Source: Thraustochytrium sp. TN22
Taxonomy: Eukaryota; Sar; Bigyra; Thraustochytrida; Thraustochytriidae
DNA: 56,199 nt
Assembly: GCA_013306675.1 (NCBI GenBank)
Contig: JABLUY010000239.1
Span: 1-56,199, forward strand
Direction of reading: 5' to 3'
Below, in pieces: positions 9,253 to 21,000 of this stretch. The notes beneath the pieces were generated by a model. That model saw only the letters and a program-made list of their open reading frames with translations, was not told where the DNA came from and ran no database searches. Every line of letters begins with the position of its first letter. Positions within the stretch are counted from its first letter, which is position 1. A program made the position numbers and the translations under genes.

Positions 9253-10940
9253 CCGAGGCCGAGGCCGCGTCGCCGGGCAAGCGCGAGACGTCCTCGCTTC
9301 CATCGCCTCTGCCACCAACGCGGAGCCCGCCGCCCCCAGCCGTAGATGAGGACGGGGACGAAAGCGCCCATCCAGAGGACGACGCAACGTACAGCGAGGG
9401 CGAGGAAGGCAAGGGCGGCGAGGCCCGCTCTGCCGCGTCTTGGGGCGCGCCTGAGGTCCCCGTGGTGGACGACCTCGCGCTTGCAAACGATTCCGCGAGC
9501 CGCGACGACCTCGGCGCCCTTTTGCAGAGCCTGGAGGACTCGCTCAAGTCGCGGCAGCGCGCGGACGAGCTCGCGGACGAGCTGGAGCGCAAGGCGCTCG
9601 AGGCGCTAGGCGCCGCGAGCGCGAACGAGGAGGGCGGCGAGGCCAGCGAGGCCAGCGAGGCCAGCGGGGTTCGCGATGGCGGCGCGTCGGCTCTGGCCAT
9701 CCTGGACGACGCGGGCCGGACGCTCTCGGAGCGCGTCCTCGGTCTGCAGGACCAGCTCGACAAGAGCGAGGAGGCTCGGCAGCGGCTGGAGCGGCAGATG
9801 GAGGCCGCCAAGGCAAGGCTGGCCGACATGCACACTGGGCGGGCGCACAGCGCACTCTCGCGCAAGGCGCTGCAACGCGAGGTGACGGCCTTGCGCTCCG
9901 ACTTTCGCACGCTCGCGAGCGAGACCAAGGCGGCGCTGGCCAATTTCCAGGAGGTGCTCCGCCGCAATGTGCGAGCCGTGCAGGCCGCCGGGCCGCAGCA
10001 GGACGCCGCCCTCCTCGCCGTGCGCAGCGCAATGGCCGCGACCGAGGCCTCCACCGTCGTCGTAGGAAATGACGGTGCGCTCCGCTTTGGCGGCAGCCAG
10101 GGCCTCTGCTTCGTCCCGCTCGCAGAGGCGACGCTGGCGACGCGTGGCGAGGCCGCCTTTGAAGACGGGGCGACCCGTGGTGCGATGGACGCGCTCGCAG
10201 CCGCCGTGGCCGGCGGACAGTCCCCGCACGCTTTTGTGGTGGGCCTCGGCCGGCCTGCGGCGCTCTTCGGCAAGACCAAGGAGAGCCCCTCCTTCGTGCG
10301 AGACCAGGTGGGTAGCGTCTTTGCGGCTCTGGCCGCGGCCGAGACGCCTATGCGCGTGCGCGCCGTGGCGCTCGAAGGCGACGGCGGCGTCATAGATCTC
10401 CTTGATCCGCCCAAGCCTGGGCGGGAGCGGCGCGCCGATCCCTCCGTTGAGATCCGGGCCAACGAGGCCGGTGCCGAGGTTGATGTGCGCCTGCGCGGCG
10501 CCGTGGCCGTCAAGTTCCGCTCCAACGAGGACTTTCGTGTACTTTTTAACGTGCTGCTCGCGCAGCCTCGGCGTCAGTCGCCCGAGCATCTGGTCATGCT
10601 GCTCGAAGACGAGGCCTCAGCGCAGAAGCTGCTCTTTGCCCAGGTCGGCGCCGCGGCGTCGCTGCCGCCGGCCCTGGACCTCGTGCTCCGTGCTGCCGGC
10701 TCGCCCTTTGCGCGCACGCTTGTCCTCGCTGGGCTGGACGCCGACGAGGCCTCCGCAGACAACGCCGAGCTCGGCGGCGAGAACGGCGCTGCGGACTCCA
10801 AGGGCCGGCCCGAGGGACCGGGCAGGCTCCTCGAGACCTATTTTTCGCGCCTCGCTGCCGACCCTGCCGCCAACCCTGCTGCCGACCCTGCCGCCAACGC
10901 TGCTGCCTCCGCCTCCGCCTCTGCCTCCACTTCCCCTTGA
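6831..10940 (+). CDS. MSP-domain/TPR/ubiquitin-like/coiled-coil protein with degenerate kinesin-like C-terminus
   Basis: 1369 residues from the first ATG, which directly opens a domain. Residues 1 to about 125 look like an MSP/VAP-type beta-sandwich (PRKLQFQV, FKLQTNASKRFSV, GETARVTVLLKP). A helical TPR or SNAP-like stretch spans about 304-424. Residues about 648-737 resemble a ubiquitin-like fold (VYLDVHMEL, LTVREMRERV, FELVVDDTPL). Low-complexity Asp/Ala/Glu-rich sequence follows, then a coiled coil (about 895-1055). The C-terminal ~300 residues align by eye with a kinesin motor in order, but the P-loop and switch motifs are gone (see findings). The kinesin-14-like order, coil then head, fits. 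A cytoskeletal or membrane-contact scaffold is plausible; no catalytic activity is expected. Confidence 0.82.
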
Positions 10941-11084
10941 CGGCCGCCGGGCCGTCTTACGAATACACGATCTCGCTTCATGATGAACACTGACTGACTC
11001 AGCATACCTTTTTTTGCTTTGCTTTGCTTTGCGTTGCGATGCGATCGCGTTATCGCGCAAGCCGGGCTCCACAGAGCTCAGCAC
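10941..11084. other. Short convergent 3' intergenic spacer
   Basis: 144 bases separate two convergent stop codons. A CTTTG-rich repeat (about 11016-11038) is the only structure seen. Confidence 0.4.
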
Positions 11085-12242
11085 CTACTTCTTGGCTGCG
11101 CGCGAGGCCGCAGCTGCGGCCATGGCGCGGGCTCGCTCACGTTCGGCGCGGCCAGCCTCGAACTCGCGCTGCTCCACGCGCTGCAAGAACTGCTGCTTCT
11201 CTACGTAGCCGTCCTTGGCGTAGGCCTCGAGCTGCTCGCCGATGCCCTTTTCCTCCTTGAACTGCTCCCAGTCGTACGAGGACTTCTCCACCGCGGTGAG
11301 CCCCTTTTTCGGGTTCTTGAGCTCCGCCACGATCTTGTCCAGTTCGCTCTGCTTCGCCGCCTCGGACGCCTTCGCCGCGGCTTGCTGCGCCTCCGCGGAG
11401 CCCTTGTCCACATGCCGCACCACGCTGATGGTCTGCCCAGCGAAGCGCTTCTCCTCTTGCAGTTTGAGCTTGCCCGCCACGGCCAGCGCGGCGCGCGCCG
11501 CCTCGCTCGCCGTCTTCTTGTCCACGGTGGGCAGCTCATCATCCTCCCGCAGGAGCGCCGCCAGCGACCGGTCCAGCATGCCTGACCCCTTGCCCTTCTT
11601 CTTCTTCATTTGCTTCTTGCGCGGTCGATTCATTTGGGCCAGCAGCTCGCCCATGCTCGGCCCAGACGACGGCTCGCCTGCCTCTGCTGGTGCGCTGGAC
11701 GCCGCCGGCGCGCTCAAAGAAGTCTTCGTTGTTGCCGTCTCCGCCTCCGGAGCCCCGCTTGTTGAGGACGCGGCCGGCTGCGCCTCGGACTTGACGGCTT
11801 TGGCCGCCTTCTCACCTTGCTCCGCCTCTTCGTCGTCCTCGTCTTCCTCGTCGCTCAAGCAGATGCCGCCCGCCGCGCTGCAAAGACTCGCTACGTCAGT
11901 TTGAGGGGACGTGTGCCGCGCTGCGAGCGATGCGAGCGATGCGCCGTCACCTACCCGCGCTTGCCCAGGTCTCGCGTCGGCGCCTTGCGCTTCTTGTTGG
12001 CGGGCGCCTCGTCTGCGCCAACTCGCTCGCGTCAGATCTGTCCCTTCTCTCCCCGCGTCAAACTCGCTGCCCGAGCCAAGCTAGCTAGGCCGGGCCAGCA
12101 AGGGGCCCTGAAACAGAGCAAACGCACCCTTGAGCTCGTACGAGCCGTCGGCCTCCTCGCCCTCGTCGCCCGCCTCCGGCGCAGCGGCCAGCTCCGCCTG
12201 CGTGAGCTGCTCCGACGCCACGGCAGCGGCGCGCCGCGACAT
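11085..12242 (-). CDS. BCNT/CFDP1/SWC5-family chromatin protein, three exons
   Basis: Spliced model on the minus strand: exon 1 12242-12128, exon 2 12012-11955, exon 3 11877-11085, giving 321 residues. The long exon-3 frame has no ATG of its own. The donors GTGCGT and GTAGGT, acceptors GGCGCAG and TTTGCAG, and a CTGAC branch-point match about 20 bases before each acceptor keep the frame through both joins. The C-terminus carries the BCNT-C signature: KKGLTAVEKSSYDWEQFKEE, then EKGIGEQLEAYAKDGYVE and FLQRVEQREFE. The N-terminus is acidic (SDEEDEDDEEAE), with a Lys-rich stretch in exon 2. In yeast and animals this family (Swc5, CFDP1) is a subunit of the SWR1/SRCAP complex that deposits H2A.Z. 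The start is divergent from the giant HECT gene. Confidence 0.9.
11878..11954 (-). other. Spliceosomal intron 2 of the BCNT gene (77 nt)
   Basis: Donor GTAGGT, branch-point-like CTGAC, acceptor TTTGCAG on the minus strand. Splicing it out removes the in-frame TAG that otherwise ends exon 2. Confidence 0.8.
12013..12127 (-). other. Spliceosomal intron 1 of the BCNT gene (115 nt)
   Basis: Donor GTGCGT, branch-point-like CTGAC, acceptor GGCGCAG on the minus strand. The join completes a codon split one base into exon 1. Confidence 0.8.
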
Positions 12243-12619
12243 GGCGGCGACCGGGCCGCGCGCTCTGAGCCTGTCGCGCCGGCGCCGTCCGCCCGCGCAC
12301 GCACCACGCGCGCCTCGCGCTCGCGCGCGCGCCGTGCAGCCGGGGAGGTCTGCGCACGAGCGGTATCGAGAGCGGGGTCGAGCGCGGGTCGAGCGCGGAA
12401 AAGGGCCGCGGACCGTCCGCGGGAGCGGGGGCTCGGCGGGGCAAAAGTTCGAAAAGGCTCGCTCGCGGCCGCCGCCAAGCCCGAGTCTCGCGCCGGCGCG
12501 CGCGGGCAGCGGCGAGCGCGGCGCCGTCCTGGCGCGCCGCGCACGCCAGCGCGGCGCAGCGCAGCGTGCGCGAGGCGCGGGTCCGGCCCCGCCCCCTCAA
12601 CGAGCGGCGTCTGGGCTCC
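12243..12619. promoter_or_regulatory. Bidirectional promoter between BCNT and the giant HECT gene
   Basis: 377 bases of very GC-rich sequence between divergent ATGs. No TATA box is obvious. Open frames crossing it on both strands are GC artefacts. Inferred from gene orientation only. Confidence 0.45.
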
Positions 12620-12812
12620 ATGGTGGGCCGCGAAGCGGTGCCTACAAGCGCGCAGGTGGCCCCAGCCGGCGCGCACGACGCGAACCACGTGGCGGCGGCC
12701 CGCGGCGCGGCGGCCGAGCCAAGCGCCGCGGTGATCGCTCCATCGCGCGCGAGCGCGGCGGCTGCGGCGCCCGCGAGAGCGCCCGGCGCAAATCCGAGCA
12801 GCCGGGCTGACA

Positions 12813-12848
<36 letters not shown>

Positions 12849-15800
12849 TGGAGTCCTCGACAACCTCAAGCTCGACTTCGACCTCGCAGTCTTCCCAGGC
12901 TTCGCGAGGCGTTATTATGCCGCTCGCATCGTCCGTGCCGGCGGCCTGGCGCTTGGCGGCCTTCGGCCTGGCGGCAGTGTGCGTGGTCGGCCTTGCTCGC
13001 GTGGCGCGGAAGAGCCTCGCCAAGCGGGCAGCCGACCGGGCCATCTCCGAGGCTAACCGTGAGCGCAACGCCTTCTTGCAAGCCGCGTGCGACGGGGACA
13101 TCGACACGCTCGTAGACCACATTCGCGCCGGCCGGGACCTGCGCTGCGCCGATAAGAATGGCAGCAACGCGCTCATGTTGGCGGCCTGGGCCGGCCGCCG
13201 CGAGGCCGTCATGATACTGCTCCACAGCGGGGCCGACGTCCACGCCGTCTCACAGCACGGCTGGACTGCCCTGACGTATGCGGCGCGCGCCGGCGAGGTG
13301 GAGAACCTGCGCGCTCTGCTCGAGTGGGGCGCCGACGTGAACGTCGTCGAGAGCACCACGGGTGCTACGCCGCTCATGTTCGCCGCCTTCGTCGGTTCGC
13401 TGGAGTGCGTGGAGCTCCTCCTGGACTACGGCGCGGATCCGCTGACTCGCACGCGCCAAGGCGCGCTCGCCTACGCCTTCGCGGAGGAGAACGGCCACGA
13501 GGGCCTCGCAGGCATGCTCCATCACCGCGCGGCTGAAGCCCAGGCCGAGACCCAGGCTCGCCGGCAACGCCAAGAGGCTGTCGCGGCACGCCAAAAGGCC
13601 AAGCAAGCCATCATGCTGCGTAAAAAGCAAGAACAGGCCTATGTGCGCCGCGTAGAGGAGCAGCGGGAGCAGGCCGCTGCGGAGCGTGCCGACTACCTGG
13701 CATCCTTCGATGGCCAGCTCGAGATGCTCTCGGTCGGCTGCTACATCCCGCTCAACCACGCTACAGCGCGCGAGCTTGTCTGGGTGCTCATGGAGAAGCG
13801 CTGGGACGCCTCGGACCGCAACAGCGCGGGCCGCACGCGCCTGCCCAGTGCTGCCTCCGCGCTCGACTTTGAGCCCTTGCACCGCGACCTCTTGCGGCGC
13901 CGGGCCCTGAACGCCCTGGCGCGGCCCATGCCCACCAGTCTGCAGTCACCAGACAGCGACTCTGAGGAAGACTTTGAGTCCGAGGAATCCGAAGACGAGG
14001 ACGACGAAGATGGCGAGGACCAAGTTGACCGGGACGACGCGGCCGACGATGCGGACGACGATGCGAATGACTCAAGCGCCCGAGGTCAGGCGATGCGCTC
14101 ACACCTCTCGAGCCGCCACGAGGGCTCGCCGCAGGGCCCCCGGGAGCCCCGTCTGCAGGTGGTCCCGGCGACACAAGCGCACCAGCACGAGCCGCCACCC
14201 AGCACTCTGCTCGGGCTCCTGCAGCTCGTCTTCCCGGTGCTCGCAGCGCACACAGTCAGTATGAGTGGGCTGGACACCCCGTCCACGCCGCTGCAGCAGC
14301 GGGGCGATGCAGACGAGGTTTTGCTTGAGCGCCTTCGAAATGCCGCCAAGGCGGTTAGCTTTGGGGAGGAGGACACCCTCAGTTCGGGCACAAGTGACCA
14401 GCCTGCTGGCGACAGGGGTGCGGCCGCAGCCCTGGCCGCCATGCGCATCCTCCAGGGTCTGGGTGCCATGGCAGCCTCGTACGCCTCGCGACTGCGGGGT
14501 ACGGCCGGGCTTTCCAGCGCGCGCCTCCGCATGCCGTACTTCCTTCAGGTCGATGCGCATCTCCTCGTGCCTCTGGCCCAGGTTCTCGTCGCACTCGCAC
14601 AACTCTACCGCGCACCACCGCCTAGCATGGACCGCGCGGACGTGCAGGGAGCTCTTTTGGGGGCGCTCGAGCTCGTGCGTGCCCATCTCGCCACGATCGC
14701 CGTTCTGCGTCTTGAGACCTACACGGTACGCGATCTTTTGGCTCTTCTCGGCGACGCTCTGTTGGTCGTGGCCCTCGGCAGCCGGGGTAGGCCGGTACCC
14801 CGCGAGGCGCTCCTCATGAACCGCTCGAACGTAGAGACCTCTCCGGGAGGGCCGGAGGCGTCCTCGGCGGCGATCAGCGCGGAAAACCGGAACATTGCGG
14901 ACCAGAGCGATGCCAGCGACGCGCAAGCTGCTTCGACCACGCCGGGCGACGCCACTAGCGACACCACGGATCCGCCTGAGGACGAGGACGGCGACGAGGA
15001 CGGCCCAGCCTTCCTTGCCGCTCGAATCTTGGCCGAACACCTGCAGGTGGTCTCCAGGACAAGCCAGGAAGAGAGTCGGTTCCTTGCGCGGCTTTGGAAG
15101 CCGCGCATGGATTCGCGCCGACTTTCGCTCCTTCGCCAGTGCATCTCCGAGGCCTTTCGCGAGCAGCGGGCCATCTCCTACCTGGTGTGCGAGGGCGCGG
15201 ACTGCCCGCGGCCCTCCGGGGAGGCCAGCGCAGGTCGGCGTCGCCTGGCGCGCGTACTCGGCGTCCTCGACCCGCAGCGGGCCTTCGGCACCACCATGAC
15301 ACGTCGCGCCGGGAGCAATGACTTGCTGCGGCGCAATGCGTCCAACTTCGAGGAGCTCGACCTGCGCGGATCGGGGACGCCCTCAGGCATCCGTGGTATG
15401 CGCCTATCCAACTCCATGCGCCGCGACTCACTGTCCAACCGCGTGCGTGTGCGCTCCGTTCTGGGCGAGCACAGCTCCAGCACCAACAGCTCGCTCCTCA
15501 AGCGTCGCTCGCAGGCGCTCATCACTATCCAGCGCGCCGCCAAGGCCTTCATGGCTACCAAGTCCCTCTCGGAGCGGCGCGGGACCCTCGACTCCGCCTC
15601 GGACGCCGGCGGCGACCGCGAGAGACTCGAGCTGACGCAGACGTCTAGCCTGCGCTCGCTTGACATTACGTCGGGCGCCGAGACCTCGCCGCGCGACCGC
15701 AAGGCCATCCTCCTCGAAGACGTCGAGGCGGCCCTGTGCTCCAGCACTTCGACCCTGCGCAACGGCAGGGTGCCGGCGCGCGTCACGGAGTGGATCCAGG

Positions 15801-18026
15801 ACACGCGGCCCATCGTTACCCGCGGCGTGCATGGGCTCCTCATTACCGAGGAGCCGCAGCGCACCGCACGCGACGACCTTCTGATCGCGGCGCGCCAGGT
15901 TGCAACCGGCATGCAGACCGCCGGTCTGCTCCCGGAAGATCTCTCCCTGTGGCGCGTCCCAAGCGCCGTGTCGATCGCTGCGATTGACGCCGCCATGGCT
16001 GCCGCCACTGCCGCCGCTGGAGCCGGCGGAGGGGCACCAGCATCAGCGAGCGGTGGCGGGACCTCGAGCGCCACCCCGGGCGCGAACACCAGCACCGGCG
16101 CTTCTAAAGTTTCTAGCGGCGGCAATGGCCCGAGTGCCGCCGGGACAGGCACTAGCTCCTCGCGCGGGCGCCAGCACGCGCGCCTTCTTGAAGTCCTCCT
16201 GAGTGCAGTGGTCGAGGACGATGATGTCATCAGCGCGGTTGTGCTGAGATGCCTACAGGACGACCTCATCTCCCGCCTGCTGGTCATTGTCAAGGCGCGC
16301 CGCGACCGCTCGGACCGCTTCGGCCAGCCCCTCACGCCCTCTGGGTCCGACAAGGTCGAGAAGGTCTTGCTCGATCACTGCAACAAGATCCTCAGCGCCT
16401 GCCTCGCTCGGTACTCCGGTGAGCGCACCGGGAGGCCCTCCCGCTTGCCGGCTTCGAGCACACGCCACCGTCTGCATCCGCGCGCCGTCCCTGGCGACGA
16501 AGCAAGGGGGAGCGTTGCGAGCTCCGGCGCCATCGACGCTGGCGCATCCTCGGCCGGCGCCAAGCTCAGAGCAGGCGCCCGGCCGAAGAGCGGTCGTGGC
16601 AAGGGAGTGAACCCGCTGGCGTCGGTGGCCCTGCGGTCCGGCACGGACTTTTCCGCCGGCCCGCCCGCGCCAAGCTCAAGCCCTAGTTCTCAGGGCGACT
16701 CTAGCATGGGCTTTGCCGTCGCGGCGCCAGAAAGCGGCGATGCAACCGTGGAGACCTTATCCGTCGAGGCCGAGGGCGACAACGCGGCACAGCGCTGGCT
16801 CGTGGAGGACATGGTCTGCGAGCTCGCGGACCGCCTCTCGTCGCTGCAGGACTGGTTTGAGGGCGCAGACAAGCTTAACGCACCCTTGCTCGAGCTTTTG
16901 CGCGCCAGCCGCACGCCTGGCTACGTCCGCACGGCGGTGACGCGCCTTCTATGCGCCTTCGCGCGGGGCCGCATGAGTGCAGTGGATCCGGCTGGGGGTA
17001 TCAACGACCAGATCGAACGGCTGCTGCGCGGCCACCTTTTCGCGCAGCCGGCGCGCACGAGCGGCGCAAGTCAGGAGTCGGTGGACGTCTTCCTACAGGA
17101 CCTGGCCAGGTCGCCGGCACCACCTACCCACCAGTCGGACGCGCAAGCGCTGCACGCACTCATCAGCTCGCGCATCGAGATGCGCGCCATGACCATGCAG
17201 TCGCGTGGCAAGCCCTCGGTGCTGGAGGATGTGGTCCGCATTTGCGCCGCGGCCTACCTGAAGCACACCGGCCTCGCCATCTACGCGTACGAGGGCGCTT
17301 TCGAGCTCGCCTCGCTGGACGAGCGCCAGCAGACCGCGACTGTGAACATGCTCCCGCGGCCAGTGCTTGACATTTGGAAGGCAGCCTGGAGCGTCACACA
17401 CACCATCATCAGCGTGCATCGCGAGAACCAGCGCATCATCTGCTCGTTTGAGGGTTGCGCGCACGCGGCAGTCCTGGAGGATGACGGCGGCTGGCGCTGC
17501 GAAGTCGGCCACGTGAGTGACACGAACGAGGTGGTCGAGTCGCAGACTTACCAGGAGATCTGCGCGGACGTGGCCGCGCGCGCGCGGCTGCTGCTGAACC
17601 AGCACACCCACACGCGCACCATGGCGCAGGTCTCGGCCGGGCTTTCGCCTGGCGTCGAGTCCGACTCAGACGAAGAGGATGACGAGCGCAGCGGGGACGG
17701 TGCCGATTCTCGCGTCGCCCAAGGCCTCATCTCGGGCCTGTCCATGATGTCATCGACGTCCTCGGACGCCTTTGACCTGCTCAAGATCGACTTTAGCCCG
17801 GTCTTGAAACACGCTCAATTCTTCGTCGAGTCGTCCGCGTCGGACGGCATCAAGCCCGACGGCCTCGAGCTCTACCTCAAGGCCAAGACGCGCCACAGTG
17901 CGCAGCGGCTCGCGGCGCTTGAGAGCGTGCATGGCGTCTTCCAGACGGTACTTCGTGTAAATGCCGCGGCGTCCGCAGCGGGGAGCGCCGCCGCCACCGG
18001 CGGCGGCAGCAGCGGCGGCGGCGGCA

Positions 18027-18061
<35 letters not shown>

Positions 18062-21000
18062 TCATCGCCATCTTCGCTCCCACCGTCCAAAAGCGGTCGT
18101 CTCTCCGCGCTGCGCACGGCGTCGTGGCGCAGCCAGGACACGACCGGCTCGGGCGACGGCAGCGCCTCGCCCACCGGGTCCTCCGCGCAGGAGGGCAGGG
18201 CTGACCCGGTCCCAGTCATGGGCGCGCCGCGCGCAGCACTGGACGCCGTGCTGGCGGCCGTACGCGACATCTTCACTGCCATGCCGCGCCCCCCCGGCGT
18301 GCCGGGTCACCATCCTCTGGATTACCAAATGCCCTCGGAGCATGCCGAGGCGATACAGCGCACGTCCATGGAAATCATGGACATGCTCGTGGCGGTTGCT
18401 GAGGCCAGTGAGCGCACCGACGAGGTGGCGCAGGTGCTGGAGGTCCTGCAGACCATCTCGATCCGCGAGTGCGACCACGAGGAGCTGCAGGACATTCGCA
18501 TCGTCCCGCGGCTCGTGGTGCTCGTGGACGCCGTCAGCCACGAGTCTGAGGGCCGCTTTCTGCGCGGGGCCCTTTGGTCCGTGCTCACGCGGCTCGCGCT
18601 GCAAGCCTTCTTCTCGCCATGGCTTGAGCATCCGCCGGTAAACCGCAACGGACTCTCCTCCGCCTCCCAGGCGGAGCTCATGGACGAGAGCGACGAGGAT
18701 CTGCTCGAAGCGGACTCGCTGACGTCCGTTGACTGGCGCACCGGCTATGACGGCCTGCAGTGCCTCGTGGCGCTCACCATCTACCAGGAGATCAACAGGA
18801 ACGTGGCTGCCATGGGCGACCCACTGGCGCCCAGCTACGAGCGCGCCGAGCACCTCTGTCACAACTACCTCTGCCTCCTGGGCGGCCTGTGTTGCACGCA
18901 GCGCACGACGCGCATGTTTGCAAAGCTCTTTAACGAGCAGCACGCGAGCCACGAGGCAAACGCCTCGCAAGTGCCGTCGGCTGCAGATGCGGGCGAGCGC
19001 CCGCAGCACCTCTTCATCTCGCTCATCACCTGCTCGTCGCCGCGCATTCAACAGCTCGCGTTGCGCCTCGGCTGGCGGTTTCTCGCCTTTTGCGACGCGT
19101 CGCACATGACGCCGCTCCTCATGCGCGTGGCCGGTAGCTGGGCGCTCTCGCTCAAGACGCAGACACCCTCGGCGCTTCGCGTGGAGCTAGCTCTCGAGTG
19201 CGCCACGATGCTGCGGACGCTGGCCGCGAAGGATCGGCACCGCTGGCGACCTGCCATCTTCCAGACGGCGCACACCGCTGCGGAGGCTTACCTGGCGTCG
19301 GCGCCTGACTGCGCCCCCGAGGTTCTCTTCAAGTTTTGGACAACCCTCGCCGTTCTGGACATGGCCTCGCCGTCCACCTTGCGCGCGGGCTGCAGGGCCA
19401 AGGTCGTTGCCGATGGCTCCGGGCTGGCTGGCTGGAGCGAATCCAGCCCCAACCAAGAGTACGGCATCGTCATCCGCACATCGCGGCGGATTGGATGCGC
19501 CACGCGTGGTGCGGAAGCCCTGCCGGGTGGTGGCAGGGCCGCACGGGGCAGCTCCGTCAGCCAAGCTACCGAGTCTGCTTCGTGTATGGTTGTGCTCGAC
19601 TCAGACACGCGCAAGGTCCCAGTCAAGTGCGACGCGCACAAGGTCATTCCCGTGACGATCTTGCTCGAGGAGTTCCAGGACCTGTTTGGGTCGCTGCGCG
19701 ACTCGGATTGGCTCCTGCGCGTCATTGAGCTCTTCACGACGCGCTTCTGGAGCATTTCGCTGCAGCGCGACCTCGTGTGGTGCGAGCTCAAGTCCATGTG
19801 CATGAGCGTGCTCTGCGCATGGCTTTCCACGGACGCCCTGCACGCGATCAACTGCATCGCGTCTTCGCGCACCCCGGTGTGGCGCAACCTCGTCGCCATT
19901 TGCGCATGCCCTGCGCCGCGCTCCTCGCTCGACAACGTTGACGACATCACCTCAACGGGTCAGGCCATGCACGACATTAAGAGCGTGCTCGGTGAGCTCT
20001 CGGTGGCGCCCATGGGGGCCATGCTTGCGCGCGCCGCGCACACTAGGCAGGGCCGACGACAGCAGGCGCTGCAGCCGCACGCTGGTCCATTCGCTTTGGC
20101 CAACGCCACTGCTCTCAAGGTGCCACCCACCTCGCTTGACGAGGATGAACCCTCCTCAAGCCACCGTGAGTCCTCTGACAGCGAGGGCCCGACGGGGCGC
20201 AGCGAGGATGAGGACGTGCAGGACTCGCCGGTTATGGCAACGACCCCTGTGAAGCCGGGCGCGCGCGCGAACACCAACGGAGGCGCAGTGCCGAGTCGGC
20301 CCATGCAGGCCTCGCCTGTGCAGGGCCAAAAGTCGCTTCTGAGCGAGCCGATGCTCGCGCCGGGGCGGCGCGCCGAGCTCGCGCGCCAAGCGAGCACACA
20401 GATGTTTGCGTCCGAAATCGCTGAAGTCGACGCGGACTCCGATGTGGCGCGCACCGAGAGTAACGGCCGTGGTGCGGGCCCGCGCGGCCGGGACGACGCT
20501 GTCGTGCAGGCCCGCGATCCCATCGATGCATCTGAAAGGCCAGGAGGCGGCCCAAGCGCACCGCCTGAGAGCAGCGGCACGGGGAACGGCGAGGGCCACA
20601 ATCGCATTCACCATCCTCGCAAGGACCTTCCTGACGCAGCTTCAAACGATGTCACTGCCTGCGAGGGCGAGGGTGCAAGTGGCGACAGCGGCGCAGGGGC
20701 CGCAGGCTCTCTGGGCCCGGTGCTCTCCCAGCGGTCGCAGCGCACGCTGCGCCGGAGCAGCTCTGCAAATGCAGGGCGCCGTGAGCGGCGGCATTCGAGC
20801 GGCGCAGGTAGCACCTCTTCTCATCCTCCTTCCTCCCCGCATCATCGTCATCATCACCACCACCACCACCACCATCAGCAGCAGCAGCAACATCACCAGC
20901 AACAACAGCAGCAACAGTCTGGGCGCAGCGCCGGCATCGTGAAAAAGTCCGTCAAGTTCGAGAGTCCGGTGGCAGCTGTACTTCAAACGCCCTTCCGCGA

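Noticed and set aside
8816-10525. 569-codon minus-strand frame
   Set aside because: Ser/Arg/Ala-rich shadow of the coiled-coil and kinesin-like part of the sense gene.
12085-13377. 430-codon minus-strand frame spanning the BCNT/HECT promoter
   Set aside because: It overlaps exon 1 of BCNT in another frame and the ankyrin part of HECT antisense; no domain is seen.
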